From the NCBI GenBank assembly GCA_032158295.1, contig CM063248.1, positions 19,493,273-19,557,272 on the forward strand: 64,000 nucleotides of DNA, in the 5' to 3' direction. The notes beneath the pieces were generated by a model. The model made no database searches. It saw nothing but the letters and a program-made list of their open reading frames with translations, and was not told the DNA's origin. This DNA is from Pycnopodia helianthoides (taxonomy: Eukaryota > Echinodermata > Asteroidea > Forcipulatida > Asteriidae). The position numbers and the translations under genes are program-made. Positions 14,301 through 22,786 of the stretch are shown one piece after another. Every line of letters starts with the position of its first letter. Position 1 is the stretch's first letter.

Positions 14301-17300
14301 ATTGTATCTTTCTTGATAATGTTGCCAATAAATCAGCATTACGTTGACAAAAACCAAGCGGTGACCCTACCGTTAAGATGGGGTTATTTAAGTCTTGGTA
14401 TTTGACCCTTATAAAAAACAGTAGGACAATTTTATTGAGTACAAGGGCTGACCTACATGGTATAAGCTTTGATAGACTTTTCAGGCTATTGAATGAAAAT
14501 GTTGCTGATTTTTCTGAGGGCAAGAAAATCGAAAGTCAGACAAAAGTAGGAGGAATATCAAGACCGTTATTCACCCCACTTTAGATGTTTTTCACATATT
14601 TTACAACTTTGTTCCCGCTTTAATCAAAACACCTTTAGCTCAAGAGAAACTGAAACCAACACTTTGCATGTGGCATATGTTATCTCTCTAATCAGTTCAA
14701 TAAACACAACTCTCCCCTCAATGTGTCACCAAGATGACCCCAAGGTGACCTTTCGTCTCTGTTCCAAACCTACCATGTTACCAAGTCCAGCGTTAGTCAT
14801 ATCCATGATTATGACAACATTATCTCCTATGCCTTCGCTCTCTACCTTGTTCAGCCAAAATGCCATGAACTTCTTGGCTAGTTCAATTTTACTGGCATCC
14901 TTCTTGTATTTGCATATTCTAAACCACACTAAGAAGACAAACAAAAAAACAGCAATCACTTAAAAGGCAGGACAGGCTAGGTTAGGTCAGGTCAGGTCAG
15001 GTCAGGTCAGGTCGGGTCAGGTCAGGTCAGGATAGGTCAGGTAGGGTCAAGTCCTTATACAGCTGAATAGCTGAATAGCTGAATAAGGATATCACTACTA
15101 AAGACTAAAGACTAAAGACTCAAGGTCACAACGGGTGAGATCAGGTCAGGTCAGGTCAGATCAGGTCAGATCAGGTTAATCATGTAGACTCTAACTTCTG
15201 ATTCTGGTGCATTACTGCATTAACTCCTTGAATGGGATGCGGGCACTTACCAAACTTTGTACAAAGCCTCCCCATTGGGAGAGGGGTTTGTCATTAAATA
15301 GGGGCTCAAAGGTCAAATTCAGTTTTGCTATGCAGTAATTTTTCCTCATCAATGTGGTCAAACGATTACAAGTCTCTAACCTCCTGTTAAAGCAGTGTAA
15401 AATAACAATGTATTTGATAGCCTTCCTGTGCAAAAACTTGGCAACATCCCAAAACATCCAATGATGTCACATTTCAAAGATATGGGTATGTACATTTTGT
15501 GTACAGGGAATTTTTTAATTCATTCCTTGAATTTCCGTGATATTCAATCATAATGGCGTTGAGGTTGACCTTCTAACCAACAACAATGTTCTCGTGTGGA
15601 ATGTACAGACCCGTTTATTGTTGACACCCAAAGACATGAGTGCTTTCAAGTTTCCCTCTGAGAAAGTAGAAAAAGTGTCAAATAAAAATGACATTTTACA
15701 GCATTTTGACAAGACTTTAGAGACTTGTAATATTTGTCCGCGTTCACGATGACTTTATTTATTAGAAAAAAAGAGAAAATACAGAAGTAAAACTTGACCT
15801 TAGAGCTACTCTTTAATCATAAAACATAAACAAAGTATTGCATTTAAATTTTGTCTTACAGATTTAAACAAATTTGTAACTGTGTTTTTACAGCACTTTG
15901 CAAAAGGTTTCTTTTTCGCAATTAACCCAAAAAAAACAGCACTTTGTCTTTCCAATCGTGAGAACACAGCACTTTTGATCACTTTGAGGAAGTTTTTTAC
16001 ATATTTTTTTATCAGTAACTCTCAAAAAATAACACATCACAACTTCCTGTCAGGAAGTTGTGATGTGTTGGGGGTTTTCCCAAATTGGGTAAGTTGACAG
16101 TTAAATGACTTGTGTTTAAGAATATAGCCTCAGATCTCAAGGGTCTTTCTCAGGATCCTCGCTGTTCCCAAAAGCGCCACCTTCTGTAGCAGATCTACCC
16201 TTACAGTTGTGCCTATTTGATCTAGATGTTTCCCCAGTGCTTTCGGAATGGTATCAAGTGCTCCAACCACCACAGGGACTCCTTTCACTTTCACCTGCCA
16301 AATCTTATTATTATTATTGTTATTTGTTATATCCTATTGCCAAAGACGCATGCAAGCAAGGCTGCCTAAACTTTTATCTGGTTCACTAAACATCTTGGTC
16401 TTGATACTTTTTTAAGGTATTTTTTGTTCAATCTGATGTAAGTTTTCAGACACTAACCAATTCGTCTTCCCAGTTTGCATTTGTTGTGGCAGTAGAACCC
16501 ACCCATGGACAATACCTCCTCATCAAAACTCTCAAACGTCAAATCTGGAAACAAAACAAAACATGGAATACAAATTAAATAAGTCTAACCATGACGGCAC
16601 ACATGTTTCCTGTTGAGTGTTGCAGGATGTACAAACAGAAAGCCATTTGCCAGGCTGTGTGAAACAGGATGAGTCTTTAACCACTTAACTGCGTAATTAT
16701 TTATCGTTAGCTAAACCCCCAATGCGGAATTAATTTAAGGAAAACAATGCAAAAAAAGGATAAATGGAAAGCTATGATCAGACCCTGAATTGCTCTGATT
16801 ATCCCCACTTATATCTGAGGCTGCTGTATCATCAATGTCTTCAGCACCTTGTAAACATGGCTCTTCAATCTGTGAATCATCATCACTATCAACAGACATG
16901 AGAGAGTCTGACAATTCAAGATCTGAAAGCTTGGGTCAAAGCTTGCACACATGACAAGCGCGGTTGCTGTTGTGAAGTCGCCATATTTAGTAAGAAAACT
17001 TGCCGATTGGTGGCGCCACACACTGCCTGACTGTAACTTTGTGATGACGAGATATCTCGTCATACAAGACACGTAAGAGGGGATTACCCGGGGTCACAGA
17101 GCATGTCTTTGATCTCATTTAAACCGCAAACTTAGTGACGAGATATCTCGTCATACGCAATATAAGGGTAAGTTGGTGATGACGAGATATCTCGTCATAC
17201 GCAGTTAAGTGGTTAAAGAAAGACACACATTCTGTTGAATTCAAAAAATGCATCTATCAACACAGCACAGTGCTCTGTTTATCTTTTCTGGCCTCGTTGA

Positions 17301-19575
17301 AAACTGGAATGTTGAAACATTGCTGAATGGAACATTCCATCTTTCAACTCGTGAAAATATTCTCACCATTGCACTCATAATCATTCGATATTTGGCGTGT
17401 TGTGGCTGAAGGTCAAGCGCACTGGACTCAAGCTCTGGTGTTTCTGATCAGCAGAGTGTGGGTTTGAGTCTTGGTTTGTGTCCATAAGCAAGACACTTAA
17501 CCATTATTGCTTTGTTCTTCAGATAAGGCGCAAGCTGTAGGGCCTGTGCGATGCGTAATGCATGTAAAAGAACCCAGTTACACTTATGGCCGAGACAAGG
17601 GGGTTTGCACTGGTGTATCTGGTAGTGGCTGCCGAGTGCGCCACAGCAACTTGTAAACCCTTATAAGATGCTTCACAAACCTAACTTTAAATTGTTTTCT
17701 CTTTGTCCGACCTTAAGCACCTTATTGGTGGATACAAGTGCTATATTATAAGACTCCATTAATATTATTAATTGCTATTATTATTTGTATAATATTAAGA
17801 TATGATAAACCCACCATTCAACCCAAACTGTTTCCTCCATTTGAACACTGTATTGACTTTCTCTCCAGTGAGCTTGAAGTCAAACTTGGCGATCATCAGG
17901 AAATTGTGAACGTATTTGTCGCTGGACCGAAAGGTCTCCACATCACACTGATCGTATGCTTCGTTCACTCCATCTTGTAAAAAGAAAAAACGATAATCAA
18001 ATGGCAATGGGTAAACATAGACAATTAAAATGAACAGTCAAAATTCCTATCTTCTGTGAAAATTTCATTACAATTATTAATGCTCAAATTACTGGTTAAA
18101 AAAAGGGCGTACTTTTTACCTCATTGTTTTTAATATATTTATGATTGTATAAGTTGGATTTGGTGCTTTGTTTATTAACCACTTTGGGTCCGTATTCCAA
18201 CAAAAATGTCTAGTCTCTGCGCTGTGTTTTTTTTCAGAACTTTTTTATGCTTCCAGGGTGATCATTTACATTTGAAAATATCGTTGTCACAATGAAACCA
18301 TGTCTTGGCAATAAAAAGACACCAAAGGTTCTCATAATAAGCACCGTGATTTGTTTGTTTTTCTCTTGTGAGAAAATATAATCATGCGTTCACCTTGAAT
18401 GGCAAAACCTCGGCTGTATTCAACAGCCGATAATCTGCCATGGTATGCTGGAATCTCAGATTGCTCAAACTTACATCTGAATATAATGATGAACAAATGT
18501 TGCAGCCTGTCTTTTCTCGTAAGCCACATTTGTATTAACAAAAGAACAAAGGTCTGGAATCAAGAAAAACAAGCGTAATTTCCAGAACCTTCTTTCCCTC
18601 TTTGAATGGGGGAAAAGTGTAGCACAGTAGGTGCCCACCTGCGCACACCACACAATAGAAAATCTGGGTGAATACATGTCAGCCATCCACTACAAAAAAG
18701 TAAGGGTGCTCCGTAGTTGTTCCGCGCAGTAAAAACCGCCCACTATAAGCCAGTTTAGAAACATTTGGCGTAAACTCGTCATCCAACAGGGAGTGGTTCA
18801 ACCATAGTCTTTGTTTGACCATGTTTAAAAGAAATAAAGCCATGGATCAATTAAATTTATTTAGTTTTTTTGTGAAGCGGATCTACAGTTTGTTCCTGAC
18901 TTTAAAATTAATTCAAAAGTCAAAACTAAACGGGTGCTTCAAACTTTATAGGTCTATCCATTGATTATTTACCTTCTGTGTATAGCTCAAAAAACTCTTT
19001 TCTGAAACGAGCGACAATGTCTACATCCAACTGCAAAAGAAAAAACAGGGAAAAAAACAGTGAACAAATAAAACGAGAGGAAAAGAAACAAGATAAAAAT
19101 GGAACAGTTATCTGTAGCTGAAAATAAAAGATACCAAATCAGTAAGCTAGTTACTGTGGAGCATTTCTTGTAATCAATTAAGGTGGCATTATATATAAAT
19201 CTCTAAATCTCTTGAATAATGACACTGCCTAGTGACAGTTCAAATTCTTACACCAACCCCCCCCCCCTCCACAACTCACGCCCACCTCGCCTTATACCCT
19301 CAGAATCATCTGGGAATGATGCTGTTAAACCATGTAACGCATTCATAAAAATGTAAGGTTAAAAACGTTTCATAATAAAAACATACGTTATAATAATATA
19401 AGTTCAGCTGAAGTTAAGGTTTAGTTTTTGCAATGTGATTGCCCCAGTCTGTGTGTACTGTGCGGCGGTCATGGCGGTCTGTGTGTCATGTGTGTCAAAC
19501 ACGCACACGGAAGACAAAGTTCGTGTTTACCAAAATCAGCTTTCTTTAACTTACCTGCGGCCTTGGCCCAGGCAT
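2163..19575 (-). CDS. MOSPD2: MOSPD2-like protein, complete 14-exon gene (547 aa)
   Basis: Motile sperm domain-containing protein 2 is an ER-anchored tether that binds FFAT motifs through its MSP domain and carries a CRAL-TRIO lipid-binding-type domain (family knowledge). The CDS joins 19555-19575, 18973-19030, 17815-17973, 16458-16544, 14774-14928, 13630-13690, 12468-12506, 11816-11940, 10658-10915, 9852-9913, 9163-9265, 5252-5478, 3873-3957 and 2163-2366 on the minus strand. These sum to 1644 bp with every junction GT/AG and in phase. Order: CRAL-TRIO N region (about residues 8-80), CRAL-TRIO core (about 80-235, ending PPYMGGT), acidic linker (236-325), MSP domain (about 335-455, with KTTTPDRYKVRP at 378-389), membrane segment 498-517, Ser-rich tail 518-547. 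Human MOSPD2 is ~518 aa with the same order, recalled from memory. An in-frame TGA lies ten codons upstream of the chosen ATG. The ~30-residue tail after the membrane segment is longer than I recall in vertebrates. Introns are full of repeats. Confidence 0.93.
2228..2252. repeat. CTG/AGC microsatellite in MOSPD2 coding sequence
   Basis: A CTG run on the plus strand encodes the polyserine of the MOSPD2 C-terminal tail. It is probably length-polymorphic in whole codons. Confidence 0.85.
2487..2660 (+). mobile_element. tRNA-derived SINE (same family as 437)
   Basis: Head with A-box TGGTCTAGTTGG and B-box GGTTCGAATTC, followed by 'gagtaatatgcctgtggatt' and a tail near 'aacatctatt'. It is an uninterrupted copy and defines the pre-insertion structure of the split copy at 437-1135. 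Confidence 0.8.
2940..3245 (+). mobile_element. Penelope-like element terminal fragment
   Basis: Shares 'ggtttgcggtaacaccatgt', 'ttgctgtgtaga', 'ggaattcgggagac', 'gttctgaaaagaactgtc' and 'tctcaatgtttcgac' with 7257-7500 and 49785-50100. At the latter the same sequence adjoins a GIY-YIG endonuclease frame. It lies in the last MOSPD2 intron. Confidence 0.7.
3632..3866 (+). mobile_element. tRNA-derived SINE with ATCA tail
   Basis: Begins 'ggttggcccagtgg' with a B-box-like AGTTCGAATCCC near 3680 and ends in an ATCAATCA tail (about 3847-3866). It is inserted antisense in the MOSPD2 intron. The tail ends six bases from the exon 13 boundary, four from its GT. Confidence 0.75.
3873..3957 (-). CDS. 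MOSPD2: MOSPD2 exon 13
   Basis: Acceptor gtttcag and donor AAG|gtgaga. Encodes VRCVYLVSKQPNLDRAQLKR to LHNK, between the MSP domain and the membrane anchor. A SINE tail ends six bases from the donor (see 3632-3866). Confidence 0.88.
4010..4282. mobile_element. TTAA-flanked MITE (family B)
   Basis: TTAA at 4010-4013 and 4279-4282. Terminal repeats AGGGACACGTTGCCTT and AAGGCAACGTGTCCCT are perfect inverses. 265 bp internal, non-coding, in a MOSPD2 intron. Confidence 0.85.
5252..5478 (-). CDS. MOSPD2: MOSPD2 exon 12, MSP domain part 2
   Basis: Acceptor cctctacag and donor ACAG|gtgagg. Encodes IKTTTPDRYKVRPSAGPINPG, DKFLVISTEL and TEFWKRVAKDDVIEHR (residues 377-452). This holds the KTTxPxxYxVRPxxGxIxPG signature that forms the FFAT-binding surface in VAP/MOSPD proteins. 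Confidence 0.96.
5522..6215. repeat. Three dispersed direct copies of a ~35-bp motif
   Basis: 'actgtggttttgaatgatag' or a one-base variant occurs at about 5530, 5930 and 6188 in MOSPD2 intron 11. This suggests local segmental duplication. Between them, 5985-6115 resembles a retroelement 3' end with 'gcgctatataaat' and a TTCTTC-rich tail. Confidence 0.6.
6449..6841 (+). mobile_element. TTAA-flanked MITE (family C, copy 1)
   Basis: TTAA at 6449-6452 and 6838-6841. Ends are AGGTACATTACAGAATTGGT and ACCAATTCTGTAATGTTCCT, inverted with one mismatch. Other copies are at 22307, 62904 and 63656. Non-coding. Confidence 0.88.
7256..7770. mobile_element. Penelope-like foldback copy
   Basis: The left arm starts 'attcggtttgcggtaacacc' and runs to about 7420. 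The right arm (about 7640-7770) is its inverse and ends 'ggtgttactgcaaacagaat'. No reading frame remains between the arms. Confidence 0.7.
7505..8055. repeat. Second, overlapping inverted pair (~130 bp arms)
   Basis: About 7505-7635 and 7925-8055 are inverse copies sharing 'gactgagtccacacaggac' and 'ctaaagtttcgcaaaagga'-type sequence. One arm lies inside the Penelope-like foldback and the other outside it. Confidence 0.7.
8272..8545. repeat. Two direct copies of a ~140-bp unit
   Basis: 'ccctaaatactgccctctct' starts each copy (about 8277 and 8411), and both end with 'aattaaagaggcaaacttgc'. They lie in MOSPD2 intron 11. Confidence 0.85.
8690..9060 (+). mobile_element. Retroelement 3'-end-like remnant
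   Basis: 'gcgctttgaggaatgttg', 'gcgctatataaatactg' and an ATT-rich tail resemble the 3' ends of SINE/LINE copies elsewhere in the window (6080, 12121, 59625, 60060). No coding sequence is intact. Confidence 0.45.
9163..9265 (-). CDS. MOSPD2: MOSPD2 exon 11, MSP domain part 1
   Basis: Acceptor gatttattcag and donor AAG|gtgaga. Encodes PGEQLVFEEPSD and SLTMTLENSTQSKIAYK (residues 342-376), the first strands of the MSP immunoglobulin-like fold. The acceptor is flanked by a short ATCA-repeat-like stretch. Confidence 0.92.
9852..9913 (-). CDS. MOSPD2: MOSPD2 exon 10, entry to MSP domain
   Basis: Acceptor ccaatgcag and donor TTAA|gtgagt. Encodes VRRMPKKPKSDIHKGPLLNI. The basic stretch followed by KGPLL-I matches the family just before the MSP fold. 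Confidence 0.9.
10658..10915 (-). CDS. MOSPD2: MOSPD2 exon 9, acidic linker
   Basis: Acceptor gggttag and donor AAAGGG|gtaaat, phase 0 at both ends. Encodes residues 236-321: a WEWTWPPL segment, an acidic run (EEDEEEE) and a low-complexity Asp/Pro/Ser linker. This separates the CRAL-TRIO and MSP domains. Confidence 0.92.
11816..11940 (-). CDS. MOSPD2: MOSPD2 exon 8, end of CRAL-TRIO domain
   Basis: Acceptor ccccctag and donor CACT|gtaagt. Encodes IWKVIEKLLS through KFLRGV to LPPYMGGT, the conserved LPxxMGGT end of CRAL-TRIO domains (residue 235). Confidence 0.94.
12095..12168 (+). mobile_element. SINE/LINE tail fragment
   Basis: 'gtaaagcgcattgat', 'gcgctatataagaactag' and an ATT microsatellite tail, the same ending as the SINE copies at 59240 and 59770. 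In MOSPD2 intron 7. Confidence 0.6.
12468..12506 (-). CDS. MOSPD2: MOSPD2 exon 7 (39-bp micro-exon)
   Basis: Acceptor cttttgcag and donor AATG|gtgagt. Encodes GIMLVYDMHWVLN, equivalent to the family 'IVIFDMPWLMN' strand. It is short, and needed to keep frame and homology. Confidence 0.9.
13630..13690 (-). CDS. MOSPD2: MOSPD2 exon 6
   Basis: Acceptor cgttttag and donor GTAG|gtaagg. Encodes DLDVIKFMITCFELYFPALV, the helix after the DMT-G motif in CRAL-TRIO domains. In phase on both sides. Confidence 0.92.
13926..14376. mobile_element. TTAA-flanked MITE (family D)
   Basis: TTAA at 13926-13929 and 14373-14376. Ends AGGTAGGGTCCTACTTTGG and CCAAGCGGTGACCCTACCG are imperfect inverses. Non-coding, in MOSPD2 intron 5. 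Confidence 0.75.
14774..14928 (-). CDS. MOSPD2: MOSPD2 exon 5, CRAL-TRIO core start
   Basis: Acceptor gtcttcttag and donor AACATG|gtaggt. Encodes VWFRICKYKK through KKFMAFWL to VIIMDMTNAGLGNM (to residue 160). The last is the beta-strand and 'D-x-x-x-x-G' signature typical of CRAL-TRIO domains. Confidence 0.94.
14972..15178. repeat. AGGTC pentanucleotide array in two blocks
   Basis: CAGGT/AGGTC repeats at about 14972-15052 and 15133-15178. Between them are 'agctgaatagctgaatagc' and 'actaaagactaaagactaaa' short tandem repeats. In MOSPD2 intron 4, 44 bp upstream of exon 5. Confidence 0.9.
16031..16069. repeat. Perfect 19-bp-arm palindrome, 1-nt loop
   Basis: Left arm AACACATCACAACTTCCTG (16031-16049), one T, and right arm 16051-16069 as its exact inverse. 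In MOSPD2 intron 4. Confidence 0.95.
16458..16544 (-). CDS. MOSPD2: MOSPD2 exon 4
   Basis: Acceptor tttccag and donor ATTG|gttagt. Encodes LTFESFDEEVLSMGGFY and then a CHNKC segment. It aligns with the family stretch leading into the CRAL-TRIO core and is in phase with both neighbours. Confidence 0.88.
16677..17216. mobile_element. TTAA-flanked MITE (family E) with repeated palindromes
   Basis: TTAA at 16677-16680 and 17213-17216. Terminal repeats CCACTTAACTGCGTA and TACGCAGTTAAGTGG are perfect inverses. The right part carries three copies of TGACGAGATATCTCGTCA (17045-17062, 17136-17153, 17180-17197). In MOSPD2 intron 3. Confidence 0.85.
17395..17760 (+). mobile_element. tRNA-derived SINE (long family)
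   Basis: Starts 'ggcgtgttgtggctgaagg' and carries 'cagagtgtgggtttgagtc' (B-box region) and 'gtaaaagaacccagttacac'. The tail runs into AT-rich sequence just before exon 3. It is a degraded copy of the family at 59240. Confidence 0.75.
17815..17973 (-). CDS. MOSPD2: MOSPD2 exon 3, CRAL-TRIO N region
   Basis: Acceptor tttttacaag and donor AATG|gtgggt. Encodes residues 27-79, including SDKYVHNFL and FKWRKQFG, the helical N-terminal part of the CRAL-TRIO domain. Phase enters at 2 bases and leaves with 1. Confidence 0.93.
18031..18972. other. MOSPD2 intron 2, nothing recognised
   Basis: AT-rich intron between exons 2 and 3. I found no second exon, RNA gene or identifiable repeat here. Confidence 0.5.
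18973..19030 (-). CDS. MOSPD2: MOSPD2 exon 2
   Basis: Acceptor ttttgcag and donor GAAG|gtaaat. Encodes a stretch containing ARFRKEFFELYTE, matching the start of the MOSPD2 CRAL-TRIO N region. It ends with one base of an Asp codon completed in exon 3. Confidence 0.88.
19555..19575 (-). CDS. MOSPD2: MOSPD2 exon 1 (start codon)
   Basis: Encodes Met-Pro-Gly-Pro-Arg-Pro-Gln and ends at CAG|gtaagt (phase 0). The ATG is preceded by AAA, giving a purine at -3. An in-frame TGA lies ten codons upstream, so this is the first usable start. The exon is tiny, and its assignment rests on the donor and the exact in-phase join to exon 2. Confidence 0.8.
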
Positions 19576-19830
19576 TTTGGGTGTTCCTACGTCGCTTGCA
19601 AATCAAGTCCACAAATTATACCAATCGGGCGTGTTGATCCAGTCAAAAGCACCAATCTTCGCTGAGATCTTGCTCCCTCCGTCGTGCCTCTTATCTTAAT
19701 CCTGTGTGTTGTTTTGTAAACTTGCAGATTAATTGCACAACCGCTGGCTGACTCTTGAGGGCGCTACACAATTTTGTTTTGTGATGATGGCGGCCTCGCT
19801 CTCTCTATTTCTGAAGAACTGCTGGGGGAG
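19576..19830 (-). promoter_or_regulatory. Probable MOSPD2 5' UTR and promoter
   Basis: Directly upstream of the MOSPD2 start. The plus strand shows CCAAT at 19621-19625 (NF-Y-type box) and a GATGGCGGC block near 19787-19795 that reads GCCGCCATC on the gene strand, a YY1-type motif often found at TATA-less starts. No TATA box is obvious. The transcription start is not determinable from sequence alone. Confidence 0.35.
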
Positions 19831-20219
19831 ATTGCTAGCTAATTTCTGCTTTTGGGGTGTTAAGGGGGATAACAAAAGCACACTGCTGCAGTTTAGGAGA
19901 TGAACTTTTCGATTTGACGTCCAGCAACTGGCGGGCAGCACGTAAGCTGGTTAAACCAAGTGAGTAATTTGGCCTTAAGAAGTAAAAATAAAAATATTTA
20001 CTAGACGTACAGTGTTTGTAAACAACAAACACACAGGTGTTCGTGAGTGATGTCAGATTGTGTTTGAATGAAATGGGGACGACATTTAACATAGCAATTA
20101 AATGTCAGGCAACAAGCGTCTTGACATAAGGCTAGCTTCCACTCCGTTGCACTGGAATCAGTCGCGAGTAGTATGCCACATGCCACGTAAGGTATTGGAT
20201 CGAGATTTTGATATTTTTG

Positions 20220-21305
20220 TGGCCAATTTCACTTAGAAATATATCTCAGGTCGTATGGGGTCACCCTTTGAATGTGATTTGTACAATTCGGCCGGAGCTT
20301 TTTTATGGTGCAAGTACCTTACATTGTTTTTAATATTAAACGTTGATTAATTGTTATGACGTCATCGATGACGTCATCGCACCAAAACAATTTGGGTGTC
20401 ATATACATACTACAATCTATATACATAGTAAGTTTCAAGACAATACCCTTCTTGGTTTATGAGAAATGAACGTTTGAAATCTGAATTTTGAACTTCCGGT
20501 TTCAACCGGAAGCAAAGGTCATATGGTGTCACATTGTGTATGTGATTTGCATAATCTGGCAAGAGATTTTTTATTGTGCAAGTATCTTACATGTAGCATT
20601 TGTGATTCTCCAATTATGATTTTTCTAAATATTAAACAGTGATTTATTGTTATGACGTCATCGATGACATCATCAAACCGAATTTCACACATATATATTT
20701 AAACACAAAGGTCTAAGTATTTGTGAAGTTTTAAGTCTAAAACGTTTATGGTTCATGAGATATGACGAGTTTTCTGTAAGAAAATTCAACTTCCGGTTTT
20801 GAGCGGAAGTAAAGGTCACATGGGGTCGTACCTAATGAAAGATTTGTAGAACTGTTCAAGGGCCTTCAGATGATACAATGATTAAAGGTGTACCATATTT
20901 GGTTCATAGGATACAACGTTTCCGCCAAAAAACCTTAAACGTCCGTTTTCGACCGGAAGTAAAGGTCACATGGGGTCACATTCTGTGCAAGAGTTGTAAA
21001 CAAAATGTTGAACTTTCATATGAAGCAAAGATCATGTATTTATCCTTTATGGTTCTCTAGATATGACGATTTACAGTTTTTCTCATTATTTTTTATTTTG
21101 GATGTTATGACGTCGTCGATGACGTCATCGCCCCGAAAAAGTTGCAGTTTCGTCTATACACTAAGGTCTAAGTGCATGATGAGTTTCAAGTCTCTAGGAG
21201 TTATACTGTTTGCGAAAATTGCGAGAGAAGGATCTCAGATAAAGTGGAAAAAAAAAAACAGAACAGTAACAATAGGTTTTCGGGCGGAATGCCCGAACAC
21301 CTAAT
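20220..21305. repeat. Degenerate ~300-bp tandem repeat with CRE-like and ETS-like palindromes
   Basis: Three TGACGTCATCGATGACGTCA-like blocks (about 20358, 20652, 21108; the middle copy one base off) alternate with 'acttccggtt...aaccggaag' blocks (about 20490, 20790, 20940) and 'aaggtcacatggggtca' stretches. It ends in a hairpin TTCGGGC-ggaat-GCCCGAA followed by CACCTAAT at 21280-21303, which resembles a Helitron-type 3' end. Element identity is uncertain. Confidence 0.6.
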
Positions 21306-21799
21306 AAATCATCCCACACCACCACCAGCAAGCATTGCAGACTGAGTCTGGCATTGGTACTTGTTTCTAGTAAAATGCTAGCAAGTGCTACCCAATTCCA
21401 CTTGATCCTCAGACGTCTCAGTCCTTGCTCTATGCTCAGACAATGGACAAAGTCAAGTAATTACTACCAAAATTGTTTTTTTAGGGGGGTGGGGTGTGGT
21501 TAATCCTAGAATTATGAGGTTCGATCCGCTATCGTCTCCATGAACATAGTGTACAGAGCTACATGTACAAAATCCGATACAAAACTTTTTGCCATTCACG
21601 TTTCTGCACCTGGAGTTCTCTTTTGAAACCAGATCTCGCCAAATTTAGGCTCTACGTGTTCCTTGTAGTGTAAGTTGTACTCTCATTGAGCTTGCATGGA
21701 TCCAGAAAATCCACCCCGCAAGTTTAAAATTGTTATTTTTATTATATATTTCTGGTAATGAAACCAAGGAAGGCACTAAAAACTAACGCTTCCAGCGGT

Positions 21800-21852
21800 T
21801 CAGTGCCTTTCGGCCAGTTGGGTGCCTTTCGGCCAGTCGGGTGCCTTTCAGA
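21800..21852. repeat. Short ~21-bp tandem repeat, 3 copies
   Basis: 'gtgcctttcggccagt.ggg' repeats about three times between the two genes. No gene was found in 21306-22306. Confidence 0.75.
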
Positions 21853-22306
21853 TGCGACGAGTGAATTGCGAACACACACATGCACGCACAGAGCGTTGGC
21901 TGTGTGCGAATGGATAGCCTTGCATACTTTGTGCAAATTTGGATGAACTGGGTGGCCTCGATTGTGCGTTCAGTAGTACGGTGCCTGCAGCCTGCATGGA
22001 TGCAGTGGGGCGGGAGGTGAGGGAGGCAAGAGTGAATCGATCGAGGACGACAATATTGTCTGTTTTGGCAGATCTTTTGTTGGTAGTGGATTATACAGAG
22101 GGTCTTCCTAAATTTAAAATAGGCCTAAATGGTTAAGGGAGATTCACACCTCTGAATTTGTAGTTACCCCATAATGGCCCTAAGCCCTCAGCCCTATCAT
22201 TGTTCGCCATAATTATTAAAACCAATGTAATCTAGGCGTTGAGAGTCACAGAAGAGAATGAAAACGTGTACACAAATATTCCAGAACATGTCAACGTTTA
22301 TTTTTG

Positions 22307-22680
22307 TTAAAGGAACATTACAGAATTGGTAATTGTAATATATACTTTTGATCACAGATTTACATAAAACTTAAACGGTCTAATGATGACGATAGTAGAA
22401 AACATCCCTAGAAATATTTCTGTCTGAAATGCCATATTTGATGAGAAATAAATCAAACTAATTTCCGATTGGAGTTTATCGCTCATGAGCGTTTTATTCA
22501 TGCATTGTATAACACTTGCAAATTTGTAATCAGTTTTGCACTATTTTCTCGTGACCCAGATGACCGATCGATCTCAAACTTCTACAGGTTTGTCAGTTTA
22601 TGTATGGTGGATTATATAAAGTGCTTACACTGCCAGCAACTGTTTTGTTAGCAAAAACCAATTCTGTAATGTTCCTTTAA
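22307..22680 (+). mobile_element. TTAA-flanked MITE (family C, copy 2)
   Basis: TTAA at 22307-22310 and 22677-22680, ends AGGAACATTACAGAATTGGT and CCAATTCTGTAATGTTCCT. It has small deletions relative to copy 1. Confidence 0.88.
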
Positions 22681-22786
22681 GTTCAGCTTCAACACAAAAA
22701 CTAGTACTATTAGTAGACGCACTAATTCTGTAATGTTCCTTTAAGTTCAGCTTCAACACAAAAACTAGTACTATTAGTAGACGCAC
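22660..22786. repeat. ~63-bp direct duplication spanning a MITE end
   Basis: The stretch from 'aattctgtaatgttccttta' through 'actagtactattagtagacg' occurs twice in a row. The duplication postdates the MITE insertion because it includes the MITE terminus and its TTAA. Confidence 0.85.
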
